Virus record (IMG/VR): IMGVR_UViG_3300035490_000050
Span: 1 to 64,000 of that record
Length of the DNA: 64,000 nt
Reading direction: 5' to 3' (one strand)
Source of the DNA: a virus
The notes beneath the pieces are model-generated. The model was not told the DNA's origin. It saw only the letters and a list, made by a program, of their open reading frames with translations, and did no database searches. A program made the translations under genes and the position numbers. Shown piece after piece: positions 31,424-40,070 of the stretch; the stretch's first letter is position 1, and each line of letters begins with the position of its first letter.

Positions 31424-31513
31424 TTGACAAGATTTGGTTTACTATGCGTTTAGCCACGTCTGAGGATGCGGCATGTACCGGGAGGAAAGTGACCATGAGT
31501 GACGTACCTTAGA
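31424..31513 (+). promoter_or_regulatory. portal leader: -35-like box and five-codon ORF
   Basis: TTGACA at 31424 lies 71 bases before the first ATG. No convincing -10 follows at normal spacing, so a promoter is uncertain. GGGAGG lies nine bases before ATG 31495, which begins a five-codon frame MSDVP ending in TAG at 31510-31512. The portal GTG at 31499 is inside this frame in another phase. The short frame is either a leader peptide or the zero-phase part of a +1 frameshift product. Confidence 0.4.
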
Positions 31514-33619
31514 CTAGAAACTCCGTCTCCTCAGCAGACAGAGACAATTCGTTGGCGTGTTCCTAATTGGGAAGCCTCTGACTCTGAGAAGATCGCTTGG
31601 GTTGATGAGCAGGTTTCCGAAAGCGAGGGTTGGCTTGAGGGTCAGCCGTCCTATAAAAATCTAAATCAGAATCTACGTGTCTTTGATGGGATTTTCAAAG
31701 ACAAAACTCGGTCAAGTCTCGTCACAAACGAATTACGATATTCCGTCAATAAATTTTGCACGACGATGGCGGAAGTTCGTGAAATCGCGGGATTTAGCTC
31801 CGATGTACCCAATTACAAAAAAATGGCTGAGATGCTCACTGGAGTATCGAAGGCTGTTTATTTAGAGTCTGACTTTCCCCTTCAAATTCTCAAGGCTCTG
31901 CAATACGCGACGGTCATGGGTGTCGGATACCTCTGGGCGAAGGTCCGTGGCTCTCAATATAATTTCGGTCCAAGAGAATTAGTATTTGACGCGCTAGGAC
32001 TATTGGACGTAATGCCTACGCAGGTGCCGTCAAAGACAAATGATGTTCAGGATGCCTATTCGGTAACGATTTACGACTATATGCCGATTGCGGAGGCGTG
32101 TGCAAGATTTCCTCTATTCGCAGGCAAATTTCAAACAGTCGGGCGCAATAACTACAAATCTCTGATTCAGGCGCAGCGGCAGGACTTTGCTGCAACGTGG
32201 CGTTACGGGCAAGTGGGGGAGACGCAGAGCAGGAGCTTCGGAAACCTCTACACAGAGATAAGATACACATTTGTAAGGGACATACGAATCAACACATCTG
32301 GTTTAGAAATGAAGATGGGAGACGAGGGAACGTCCTGGTTTTATAAAGTACCGGCGCTAGGACAGGAAATCTTTGGAGGGATGAAGAATGGCCAACCTTA
32401 CTATCGCCCTGCAATGGTGGAGGACTGCCGCATCTACCCTAACCTTCGGCTCATCATTACGTCTTCAGGACTCGACCAAGTTATGTACGACGGTACTTCT
32501 TTCGACTGGGACCCGGAAATTCCAATAATCCAATACACAGTAGACGATGTAGCGTGGGAGCCTTCAGGAAGATCGTTAGTAGGGGATGTAGCGTCAATCC
32601 AGACAACGATTAGGAAGCATGAGCGCAAGGTCGATCAGACCATGACGGCCAAAAAGAATCCTCCAATGGGCTACGATCTGGATACCAATGGAGGAGCGAA
32701 GATTGAGCACTTCGATATATTTGAGGAAGATGTTCGTCTAGGACTAGCAGGCGGTCAGGAGCCAACAAAGGCATTTCAATCCCTGCTTCCTGATACGGTT
32801 ACAGTCGATAATATAGACTTCACTTGGCTGAAATACCTTTCTGAAAAACTCCTAGCGCAATTAGGATTGAACGATGTTGGCAACTTGGCCAATATGAAGT
32901 TGAATATCGCCAACGACACAGCAGATAAGGAAGTAGGGGCTATCGGTCCTATCGCCAGAGGGATTGCGATGAGGATTGAGAAGGCGAATAAGAAGTTGGG
33001 CGAGAGGATGAAGTACCTTATTCCTCAATGGTTTGACGCTGCTAGGCTTATTGAGTATGTTGGACCTGACGGAATTGCAAAGGAGATGTTCGACCTCAAT
33101 CCTGATGACATGGTTCCAAGCCATTTGCCTGATGAATTCATAAACGGAAATATGTACCCCACCACGCCGTCGATGTACGACAGACTGACGAGGGCAAAGT
33201 ATTTCGTTCGGAAACTAAGGTTGATTTCCGTGCCGAGTACACTGTTGAAGATCACACAAATCCAGGAGCAAATGAAGTGGCTTCAACTAAAGCGCCAGCC
33301 TGATTGCCCGGTAAGCTGGGAAACGACAATGGAGAAGTTGGACATTGCCAACCCAAAAGACGAGATGAAGAAATACTTCAAGGAGCAACAGGAACTCACC
33401 AAAGCCAAACTGATTGGTATGGCAATGGCGCAGGAGGAAATGAAGAAGCTCGGTATCCAACCGCCAGAGGAAGGTGGAGGTAAGGGCGGCGGTGGAGGCA
33501 AGGGTGGAGGCGGAGGATTACACGCAGGTGGACGGCCCCCTTCGGGAAGCAAGCCGCCTCGCATATCGCAAAAAGGTGCGGCAGGTGGAACGCCCAGAAC
33601 CGTGGTGAAGGAATCCTGA
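31499..33619 (+). CDS. portal protein
   Basis: 706 aa, directly downstream of the terminase region and upstream of scaffold and coat. The fold fits large podovirus-type portals: long N-terminal domain, a central wing and stem with KLNIANDTADKEVGAIGP near 460-480, and a helical C-terminal part. The C-terminus is Gly/Pro-rich (about 655-700). The portal forms the dodecameric channel through which DNA is packaged and ejected. The start is uncertain: GTG 31499 lies 13 bases from its Shine-Dalgarno, and ATG 31495 is better placed but ends after five codons unless a +1 frameshift occurs. Confidence 0.8.
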   Translation: MTYLRLETPSPQQTETIRWRVPNWEASDSEKIAWVDEQVSESEGWLEGQPSYKNLNQNLRVFDGIFKDKTRSSLVTNELRYSVNKFCTTMAEVREIAGFSSDVPNYKKMAEMLTGVSKAVYLESDFPLQILKALQYATVMGVGYLWAKVRGSQYNFGPRELVFDALGLLDVMPTQVPSKTNDVQDAYSVTIYDYMPIAEACARFPLFAGKFQTVGRNNYKSLIQAQRQDFAATWRYGQVGETQSRSFGNLYTEIRYTFVRDIRINTSGLEMKMGDEGTSWFYKVPALGQEIFGGMKNGQPYYRPAMVEDCRIYPNLRLIITSSGLDQVMYDGTSFDWDPEIPIIQYTVDDVAWEPSGRSLVGDVASIQTTIRKHERKVDQTMTAKKNPPMGYDLDTNGGAKIEHFDIFEEDVRLGLAGGQEPTKAFQSLLPDTVTVDNIDFTWLKYLSEKLLAQLGLNDVGNLANMKLNIANDTADKEVGAIGPIARGIAMRIEKANKKLGERMKYLIPQWFDAARLIEYVGPDGIAKEMFDLNPDDMVPSHLPDEFINGNMYPTTPSMYDRLTRAKYFVRKLRLISVPSTLLKITQIQEQMKWLQLKRQPDCPVSWETTMEKLDIANPKDEMKKYFKEQQELTKAKLIGMAMAQEEMKKLGIQPPEEGGGKGGGGGKGGGGGLHAGGRPPSGSKPPRISQKGAAGGTPRTVVKES

Positions 33620-33654
33620 TAACTGTAAGAAAACAAACAACATAAGGAGAAGGA

Positions 33655-33897
33655 ATGGCAATCAAGGTCAAGACACAGAAATCATATTACGTCACGGAAT
33701 TTAATCTGGAATTACCTGCTCACGCTGGTGAACTCGACGACACATTGAAGGCAATCCAAACCACAGGAAAAAGCGTCACTCTGTATAATGATGGGAGCGT
33801 GCTTGGAATTAACGTAGAGCAGAAAGAAAAGATTCCATCTGAGGTGATTGACCAGAAAATTCGTGATCTTTTAGGTTTGGATACAAAATTTCTGTAA
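33655..33897 (+). CDS. hypothetical protein, 80 aa
   Basis: ATG after AAGGAGAAGG. A small beta-rich domain (KSYYVTEFNLELPAHAGEL, then SVTLYNDGSVLGINVEQKEK). It may be a minor virion or capsid-assembly protein because of its place after the portal. No family was recognised. Confidence 0.5.
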   Translation: MAIKVKTQKSYYVTEFNLELPAHAGELDDTLKAIQTTGKSVTLYNDGSVLGINVEQKEKIPSEVIDQKIRDLLGLDTKFL

Positions 33898-33904
33898 AAA
33901 GTGC

Positions 33905-34037
33905 TTGACAAACAGGTACGAATTGCTGTAGGTTTTTGAAAGAGATTCATCGAGATACATGCGCCCCTCGCGCAGAAGTTTAGAGGGAATACGCAATGGC
34001 TCATTAGGCGAAGTGGCCTGATGGGCCATTTCCTTTT
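33905..34037 (+). promoter_or_regulatory. attenuator-like leader (promoter box, MAH peptide, hairpin)
   Basis: TTGACA at 33905 (16-base spacer to TGTAGG) precedes a leader with ribosome site TAGAGGG and a three-codon frame MAH (33996-34007). A nine-base stem (GAAGTGGCC / GGCCATTTC, one wobble pair, 34010-34032) and CTTTT follow at once. The order promoter, short ORF, intrinsic terminator, gene is that of a transcription attenuator. It is inferred from sequence layout only. Confidence 0.4.
34010..34037 (+). terminator. candidate intrinsic terminator in leader
   Basis: Nine-pair stem with a five-base loop (TGATG), followed by CTTTT. It lies 40 bases before the ribosome binding site of the 34-aa gene at 34072. 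Confidence 0.5.
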
Positions 34038-34071
34038 GCAGTCAACCTCAAACAAAAAAGGAGTATTCCCA

Positions 34072-34176
34072 ATGGCAAAGCATCGTGTAGGCGGAAAAAA
34101 GGCGCACGTGAAGAAAGTCGGCAAGAAGCGCAGAGGCGGCAAGCGTCACAGCAAGAAGAGCGCAATCAAGGCGTAG
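34072..34176 (+). CDS. 34-aa basic microprotein, KKR-rich
   Basis: Found by eye. ATG after AAAGGAG. The product is MAKHRVGGKKAHVKKVGKKR then RGGKRHSKKSAIKA, with almost half its residues Lys or Arg and many Gly and His. Several similar proteins are scattered through the virion module (38325-38814, 48523-49636, 60455). Such proteins could bind packaged DNA or RNA in the particle. Confidence 0.6.
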   Translation: MAKHRVGGKKAHVKKVGKKRRGGKRHSKKSAIKA

Positions 34177-34208
34177 TTGGTAGCCACTAACCGTTAGACG
34201 GAGACGAA

Positions 34209-34514
34209 ATGGCTACACCAGCAATGCCACCAACGCCAGATCAAGGAGGATCGCCCCCTTCGGGAGCAGGTGGTCCTCCTTCTCCACCTCAAAGTGGACC
34301 ACAAGGAGGCGCACAGCCTCCATCGCAAGGTCCAGCCAATCAAATCCAACAATTGCTCGGCCAATGGTCGCAGGTAGCGCAGCAAATCGCATCTGCGTAC
34401 CCTCAGATTGCTTCACAGATGAACAAGGTCGTACAGGCGATAGGAGAGGCACAGACGGCAATGGTTACGCCTTCTCAGCCGACTCCAATTTCGCAGCAAC
34501 CTCAAGTAAGCTAA
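34209..34514 (+). CDS. Pro-rich virion-assembly protein, 101 aa
   Basis: ATG after GACGGAG. The first 45 residues are Pro/Gly/Gln-rich; the rest is a helix (NQIQQLLGQWSQVAQQIASA). Small proteins with this layout lie beside portal and scaffold genes in related phages I recall. No catalytic role is seen. Confidence 0.5.
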   Translation: MATPAMPPTPDQGGSPPSGAGGPPSPPQSGPQGGAQPPSQGPANQIQQLLGQWSQVAQQIASAYPQIASQMNKVVQAIGEAQTAMVTPSQPTPISQQPQVS

Positions 34515-34542
34515 CGAACACAAATCCGGGAGAATAGTGCAA

Positions 34543-35532
34543 ATGACATTAGCCGAAGTTTTGAAGAATTCGGGCTGGAGCCAGGAGCAGATTGATGCTC
34601 TTGACGCGAAAGCCATGAGTGGGCTTACCAGCTACGTTTCCAATATCGAACAGACAGCGGCACAGAAAGAACAGGCGGCAAAAGATTTAGCAGCAAAGGC
34701 GGAAGCGGATCGTAAAGCACAGGAAGCAGCCGCCGAAGCTGCCAGAGTTGCACGGGAAGCAGCAGAAGCATCCGAAAGAGGATGGGCTGATTGGCGGGAT
34801 AATGTTTATAATCCTGGCATCGCCGCATGGGAAACCGAAAGACAAAAGTTGGCGAAGGCAGCATCAGATGCCGCAGCGGAAGCAGCGTTCTACAAGGCGC
34901 AGAGAGAAAGTTATTTGGGGACGCTCAACATCAACCCGGAAGACGCTCCGGTATTCACTCCTCCAGCCGCAGTTGTAGTTCCTCCCGCTCCAAAGACTCC
35001 CGGAACTCCCACATTTACGATTGATGAAGTTCGCAACGAACTAGGAAATTCTCTTGGAACGGTAGCCAATATCCAATGGGAGTACCAAACGCTTTACGGA
35101 AAGCCAATGCCGATCTCTCCTACCGAACTTCTACGGCAGGCTGAGGCGAACAAGTTCAAAGACCCTGCAACCTACGCCTCTCAGATTTTCAAGTTCTCGG
35201 AGAAGAAAGAAGAGATGCGTCTAGCAGCAGCGAAGGCCCATGACGATGCCGTAGCCGCCGCTGCTGTAGCTGAGAGGGAAGCAAAGTACAAGGAAGAGAC
35301 CGACAAGCTCAAGGCTGAATTTGCGGCTAAGGAACGTTTAAGAGCGGAGCAGGCCGGTAGCAATCCTGATACGAAGTTGCCTCCAGGATCATCGAAGTTC
35401 TCCGATTTACAGAGAGCAACGAAGGCGGGTGAGCGCAAAGACCCGACAAAGATGACTCAAGCCGAACGCAGACAGACTTCTCTCGACAATATTCACAAGG
35501 CTCTGGAAGAAAGACAAGCAGTTGTAGCGTAA
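34543..35532 (+). CDS. scaffold-like protein
   Basis: 329 aa from ATG 34543; a GTG at 34537 is an alternative. Long Ala/Glu/Lys-rich helices run from about 35 to 120 (KDLAAKAEADRKAQEAAAEA) and again from about 215 to 275. A Pro-rich linker (about 135-160) and a charged C-terminus follow. Its place between portal and coat genes and its composition fit a scaffolding protein that guides procapsid assembly. Confidence 0.65.
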   Translation: MTLAEVLKNSGWSQEQIDALDAKAMSGLTSYVSNIEQTAAQKEQAAKDLAAKAEADRKAQEAAAEAARVAREAAEASERGWADWRDNVYNPGIAAWETERQKLAKAASDAAAEAAFYKAQRESYLGTLNINPEDAPVFTPPAAVVVPPAPKTPGTPTFTIDEVRNELGNSLGTVANIQWEYQTLYGKPMPISPTELLRQAEANKFKDPATYASQIFKFSEKKEEMRLAAAKAHDDAVAAAAVAEREAKYKEETDKLKAEFAAKERLRAEQAGSNPDTKLPPGSSKFSDLQRATKAGERKDPTKMTQAERRQTSLDNIHKALEERQAVVA

Positions 35533-35578
35533 GCGGAAGATTCAGAAAAACAGCGTAAATCGCTGAAAGGAAACGAAA

Positions 35579-36856
35579 ATGCCAATTACACCGACCGATC
35601 CAACCTTCGGCGAAATTGATTCCACAAACCTAGAGAGCGTCCGCAAAGAGGTGGTCTGGAATAACTTCTTCGTCGGGACTCCTTTCTTGGAAGAGTTACG
35701 CCGTGCCGGTGTAGCTGACCCGTATCTTGGCGGCGCAGGTATGACGGAAGTCTTCCTGTACGGTCGTCCGCAGGGCGCTGGCGTGAATCCAGGTCAGACG
35801 ATCACTGTGACCCGTCAGCAAATTACCGACAAGCTGAAGTTCTATGAGAAGGGCTACGCTTCATGGTTCCCGATGGACGATTGGCAGATGGATGACGGCT
35901 CTGGACAGGGTGGTGTGATTAACTCCGGTCCTGCGCGGATTTGCGACATCTACGCGATCTTTATGGAAGCGTTGGTGATGCAGATCAACACGATGCTGGA
36001 AATGGACTCGTTCCGTCACGGTCAGCAATCATCTTCAACCGTGCAGGACAACCGTTACAAAGTATCGAACGGCTTGGACGAAGCGTTGAATAACGGCATT
36101 GATCCTTCGCTCTATGGCAATATCTACAAGAGCTACGGACAGCAAGCCAGAAACGGCGCGGTAGGTGCTGCAATCAACGTGACACCGCTTTACCTTGGAC
36201 AACAGGTAACGACCGGAACCGTGGCCGCACCTGCAACGTCAGGACCGGGACAAATCAACTTTGGTTCTCTGATGCAACTCTGGTCGCAGTGCAAGGCGGT
36301 GGGTGGAAAACCGAAGCTGGGCATCACAAATGTGTTCGGATTCAAGGCAATTGCGATTGCTCTTGACGCTTATCGGCGTGACATCTCGAACACGAAGCAC
36401 GACATCATGTGGGATGCTCTGGACTTCAACGGTACGCAGATTTATTCCGATCCTCTGGCTCCTTCGGCAGTTGCGCAGTATTACATTCCGCTTGCAACAG
36501 GTGGAGCATCTGGAAACACGAGCTTGGTGGACGGCGTTGGATCGAACACGACAACCATTACCTATACGACTCCTCAGTTTGTCAACTCGTCAGGCGCATC
36601 GGTTACGACTTCGCCAACGAACTCCGGTTTGCCATCGAACGCGAACATTCAGCCTTCGGAAGCGATTTACTTCCTGACGCCTGAGACGTTCAAGTTGCGT
36701 ACAACGGACAAGCCTGGATGGAACTTCGGAGTGCGCAGGACGAGCCAATGGAACAACGTTAGCGTGGACACGATCTTCATGCGCTTGGCAACGAACCTGT
36801 ACTGTGTGCAGCCTCGTCAAAACGCATACGCTTTCGGCTTTACGTCAATCGGTTAA
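35579..36856 (+). CDS. major capsid (coat) protein
   Basis: 425 aa, expected length for a coat protein. It begins PITPTDPTFGEIDSTNLESV and has an HK97-like mix of strands and helices. The late segment VSVDTIFMRLATNLYCVQPR is a typical closing strand. The gene sits in the standard place after scaffold. It should assemble into the icosahedral shell around the portal. No processing protease is obvious. Codon use is normal for the module. Confidence 0.75.
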   Translation: MPITPTDPTFGEIDSTNLESVRKEVVWNNFFVGTPFLEELRRAGVADPYLGGAGMTEVFLYGRPQGAGVNPGQTITVTRQQITDKLKFYEKGYASWFPMDDWQMDDGSGQGGVINSGPARICDIYAIFMEALVMQINTMLEMDSFRHGQQSSSTVQDNRYKVSNGLDEALNNGIDPSLYGNIYKSYGQQARNGAVGAAINVTPLYLGQQVTTGTVAAPATSGPGQINFGSLMQLWSQCKAVGGKPKLGITNVFGFKAIAIALDAYRRDISNTKHDIMWDALDFNGTQIYSDPLAPSAVAQYYIPLATGGASGNTSLVDGVGSNTTTITYTTPQFVNSSGASVTTSPTNSGLPSNANIQPSEAIYFLTPETFKLRTTDKPGWNFGVRRTSQWNNVSVDTIFMRLATNLYCVQPRQNAYAFGFTSIG

Positions 36857-36912
36857 TCCGTACTAGGGTGACGGAACAGGAAAAAACGAAGTAGTTTTAA
36901 GGAGATTTAATC

Positions 36913-37776
36913 ATGCCACAGCAACAGGCACTTCCTACCTGGCTTTGCATCAACGACGTAAACTCCCCGTACCAGTCGGGGCAGGGGGATAGCAATACCG
37001 GCTTCCCGTACAACGCTGGCGGGTTGAATCAGGGCGACTACTTCGACTTGACGAATGACGAAGCTGCTGGTGCGTCCTATCCGACCAACGGCCTTCTGTA
37101 TAGCGGTCGTTACCGTTATGTGCAGGTTGATTCAGGCGCGACGGCGGCGAACGTGAAGACGGGAACCGTTGGCTTTATCCGCTCAGGATCATCGGTAAAG
37201 AGTGTGGTGGTTTTGACCCAGGGTAGCGGTCAGACTATCGGCACCTATACTGTTGCGGCAAATGTAGGCAGCGGCGGAGGATCGGGCGCAATCATTCAGG
37301 TTATCGTAACGGCTGCGAACGCGATAACAGCTACTGTGGTCAATGGTGGGCAGGGATACGTTTCGCCTCCAACATTCACATTAGCAACTGGCGGAACTCC
37401 AGGCACGGTTGTGGCGCAGTTGGGAATCAGCCAGAATATTTTCACCAGCGCAGACGTTGCCTTGAGCAGTTCTGCCACGGCAGCGGCAGTAGGACCAGTC
37501 CATCCGGTAGTGTTCTTGAATTCTATCACTCCTGGAAACTATGGCTTTGTTCAGGAATCTGGTGTGGCGACTGTGATAGTACAAAACACAAGCGCCACTC
37601 AAACGGCACAGCAGTTTGCTATCGTGCAGAGTTCATCGCCAAACGGAACGATGGCTCCATCGAGCGCAACTTATGGACCGTTCGCAATCGGCAACGTTCT
37701 CGATCCACTGCCAACTACGCCGCCTGCTGGAACTCCGTTTAAGATTCAAATGGACTCGCCAATCTACCAAGACTAA
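36913..37776 (+). CDS. capsid decoration-type protein
   Basis: 287 aa, ATG after AAGGAGATTTAATC. Beta-rich throughout, with a Gly-Ser and Thr-rich repeat domain at about 100-170 (GSGQTIGTYTVAANV, then GGQGYVSPPTFTLATGGTPG). The same motif occurs in the adaptor (38825) and the fibre (40471), so it is probably a surface-exposed add-on. It likely decorates the capsid surface or binds host sugars. Confidence 0.55.
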   Translation: MPQQQALPTWLCINDVNSPYQSGQGDSNTGFPYNAGGLNQGDYFDLTNDEAAGASYPTNGLLYSGRYRYVQVDSGATAANVKTGTVGFIRSGSSVKSVVVLTQGSGQTIGTYTVAANVGSGGGSGAIIQVIVTAANAITATVVNGGQGYVSPPTFTLATGGTPGTVVAQLGISQNIFTSADVALSSSATAAAVGPVHPVVFLNSITPGNYGFVQESGVATVIVQNTSATQTAQQFAIVQSSSPNGTMAPSSATYGPFAIGNVLDPLPTTPPAGTPFKIQMDSPIYQD

Positions 37777-37785
37777 TCGCGCATT

Positions 37786-37811
37786 CGGGGTGGGTAGGAA
37801 TATCCACCCCG
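37786..37811 (+). repeat. hairpin after decoration gene
   Basis: CGGGGTGG (37786-37793) pairs perfectly with CCACCCCG (37804-37811) across a ten-base loop, nine bases after the stop at 37776. It is not followed by a T-run. It could stabilise the mRNA end or be a weak terminator. Confidence 0.45.
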
Positions 37812-37836
37812 CAGTTCTCGGAAATAAGGAGCGGAA

Positions 37837-38184
37837 ATGATTCTCAACACGCTAACCCCGGTGAAGTACCCGATCCATACTGGAAACCGTCAGGTTTTTG
37901 TGGGATACGGTAATCCTACTGCTTCTTATAACCAGACCACAGGCGATATTATTTCGGTAAGTTTTATTCCGTTTAATATTGATGCTGTGCTTGGACTTGC
38001 CGTGACGACAGACGGAACTTATATTGGCGTTCCTGTTCCGGTTGGTGGTGTTGCAACTGCGGCAACATGGGCGATTTTCTGGTACACGTTCTCTCTCACA
38101 AGCACTCCAGAATGGGTTCCATTAGGAAGCGGAGCCAGTATCGCAACGAAGTCGGTGCAGTTGACAGTGATTGGTGGGGCTTAA
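37837..38184 (+). CDS. virion-type protein, 115 aa
   Basis: ATG after AAGGAG. Beta-rich sequence (NRQVFVGYGNPTASYNQTTG, then SVSFIPFNIDAVLGLAVTT) typical of capsid or head-completion proteins. No family was recognised. A strong terminator follows at 38238. Confidence 0.55.
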   Translation: MILNTLTPVKYPIHTGNRQVFVGYGNPTASYNQTTGDIISVSFIPFNIDAVLGLAVTTDGTYIGVPVPVGGVATAATWAIFWYTFSLTSTPEWVPLGSGASIATKSVQLTVIGGA

Positions 38185-38237
38185 CGAGTTTCAACACAAG
38201 GTCTGTCTTTCCCTCTCCCGGTGATTGCAGACAATTG

Positions 38238-38281
38238 ACGCCCTCTGTAGCCCCGGAAGGGTAAACTATGGAGGGCGTTTT
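38238..38281 (+). terminator. intrinsic terminator
   Basis: ACGCCCTC (38238-38245) pairs with GAGGGCGT (38271-38278), enclosing a second small hairpin (CCC/GGG), and is followed by TTTT. It separates the head gene block from the basic microprotein block. Confidence 0.6.
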
Positions 38282-38324
38282 AAGTCAGGGGCGGTAGAAA
38301 AATCAGAAACAAAGGAGAACTGAA

Positions 38325-38498
38325 ATGCACAGAGGTTTAGGAAAAGCAAAAATTCACAAGGCTTCCGCACCAAGGAACGCTAAGCACACGGTAGCAGCAA
38401 ACCATCATGTCAAGGGTCACAGCACGATTCATGTTCACAAAGGTGGCAAGGGCAAGGGACGCGGGAAGAAAGCATCGCACAAGACGATCCTCAAGTAA
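38325..38498 (+). CDS. 57-aa basic His/Lys-rich microprotein
   Basis: Found by eye. ATG after AAAGGAG. Product begins MHRGLGKAKIHKASAPRNAK and ends GGKGKGRGKKASHKTILK. No acidic residues are seen in the quoted parts, and the protein carries a strong positive charge. First of three such genes in a row. Confidence 0.6.
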   Translation: MHRGLGKAKIHKASAPRNAKHTVAANHHVKGHSTIHVHKGGKGKGRGKKASHKTILK

Positions 38499-38543
38499 TG
38501 AGGTATGTCGAATCGAAAGTTCAACAGACGGAAGGGAACAGTC

Positions 38544-38645
38544 ATGGCTAAAAAGAAGGTAGCATCGAAAACAAATCCGTTGTTATCGGAAAAGATACCG
38601 TCCAACAAGAAGAAGGGCGGCAGGAAGCGCGTAGCTGGAAAGTAG
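38544..38645 (+). CDS. 33-aa basic microprotein ending KRVAGK
   Basis: Found by eye. ATG at 38544 after GGAAGGG; an in-frame ATG at 38505 is less likely. Product MAKKKVASKTNPLLSEKIPS then NKKKGGRKRVAGK. The KRVAGK tail recurs in other microproteins here. Confidence 0.55.
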   Translation: MAKKKVASKTNPLLSEKIPSNKKKGGRKRVAGK

Positions 38646-38652
38646 GTAGCTG

Positions 38653-38814
38653 ATGGCAAAGCCAAAGGCAGGCTCTAGGAAACACCTAGTCGGAGCGGGA
38701 AGCAAAAGCAACGGCAGACCGGATGTTGTGTACCCTATGGGCCACATGACGAAGGTCAGCGGGAGCGGACGGACTGGCGGCAAGCGAGTGGCGCGGAAAC
38801 GGGCGGGGAAGTGA
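38653..38814 (+). CDS. 53-aa basic microprotein
   Basis: Found by eye. ATG eight bases after the previous stop. Begins MAKPKAGSRKHLVGAGSKSN and ends GGKRVARKRAGK, the same tail theme. The adaptor gene follows ten bases later. Confidence 0.55.
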   Translation: MAKPKAGSRKHLVGAGSKSNGRPDVVYPMGHMTKVSGSGRTGGKRVARKRAGK

Positions 38815-38824
38815 GTGTTCATAC

Positions 38825-40060
38825 GTGGCACTGCAAAACATGATTCAGGATGTGCTCGGCATTCCTGGCATGAACCGGGGACTTGCGGTATCGCGCATAA
38901 ACGAGGCATTCCAAAAGATTCAGAATGAGAATGTATTTAGTTTTCAGTGCGTGACTGGAGGGTGGTTAACACCCTCTCTGCTTGGTGGTCCTAATACTTC
39001 ATTCCTTAGCCCCGGAACGATCACTGTAGTACCCTACACAAACACGATCACAGGTGATGCTATAGCGACGGCTGCATGGACGGCTGCCGTTCCTTATCCC
39101 CCTCTGTTGACCCAGCAGCAGATTCGTGTACCCTCATACGGTCTATATTCTATTATCGCGTTAGGAAATAACGGAACAGTTGCTTATGCTACCTTGTTGA
39201 CTTCTGGTTCTGGTCAGACCCCAGGACAATATACGGTTCCAGTTCTTGATCCGGCGACAGGCGCAGGTGGAACCGTGTCCATCACGGTAAATGCAAATGG
39301 CACCGTAACTCTTCCACCTGTGCTAGTGACGGCAGGAAATAATTATACCGCTCCATACATCGCTTTTGCAGAGGGTGGCACTCCAGCGACATTTTCGGTG
39401 ACACTAATTGCTACAATCACCATAGATAGACTTTGGACGGAGCCGCCGCAGGTTGCGTCTAGCTACATGATTTATCAGGCTTACTACCCTGCACCTGCTA
39501 ACTTCAAGAGGTGGTACAACGTCCGCGACACACAAAACAATCAAGCAATGAAGTTCTCGGATATGACACAGATCGACTTAGCCGAAGAAGACCCGCAGCG
39601 CGAGATATTCGACCAACCTGAGTATGTGGTTCCTTTCGGACCAGATACAAGACAAGGAAGCGCGACCTATGGGCAATGGCTAGTAGAATTATGGCCACAT
39701 CCAATTAGCCAACTAAGCTATACATTCATGTGCCAGTGTAACTGGCCAGCACTTATGAACCCTACCGACACGCTTCCTTTCCCTCTGACAGATGAGATTG
39801 TTAGAGAGAGAACTTATGAGGTAATAAGTTTATGGAAAGAGGGACAGAAGGGCAATGATATGGAACGAGGATCGGGCGCAAATTGGCAGTTTCTCGCAAA
39901 AGCTCATCACGAAGAGTACAAAGACTTGCTCCGTCAAGCAAGGATTATGGACCGTCATCTTGTTGACCTATACTTCACAAAGGCGAAGATGAACGCACCA
40001 TTTAACGGAGGCGAACCATTTACAAACACTAACGGAACTGCCAACGTAGGCAGTTGGTAA
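38825..40060 (+). CDS. head-tail adaptor-like protein
   Basis: 411 aa from a GTG (38825); ATG 38840 is the alternative. The N-terminal 45 residues and the C-terminal helices (RERTYEVISLWKEGQKGND, EYKDLLRQARIMDRHLVDLY) fit the gp4-like adaptor that attaches the tail below the portal. A Thr/Gly/Val-rich domain is inserted at about 120-195 (GSGQTPGQYTVPVLD, then GGTPATF) and matches the domain in 36913 and 40471. The insert makes it longer than usual. Confidence 0.6.
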   Translation: MALQNMIQDVLGIPGMNRGLAVSRINEAFQKIQNENVFSFQCVTGGWLTPSLLGGPNTSFLSPGTITVVPYTNTITGDAIATAAWTAAVPYPPLLTQQQIRVPSYGLYSIIALGNNGTVAYATLLTSGSGQTPGQYTVPVLDPATGAGGTVSITVNANGTVTLPPVLVTAGNNYTAPYIAFAEGGTPATFSVTLIATITIDRLWTEPPQVASSYMIYQAYYPAPANFKRWYNVRDTQNNQAMKFSDMTQIDLAEEDPQREIFDQPEYVVPFGPDTRQGSATYGQWLVELWPHPISQLSYTFMCQCNWPALMNPTDTLPFPLTDEIVRERTYEVISLWKEGQKGNDMERGSGANWQFLAKAHHEEYKDLLRQARIMDRHLVDLYFTKAKMNAPFNGGEPFTNTNGTANVGSW

Positions 40061-40070
40061 GGAGAATAAC

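Noticed and set aside
34213-34461. leftward frames opposite the Pro-rich protein
   Set aside because: No ribosome binding site and composition that mirrors the real gene on the other strand.
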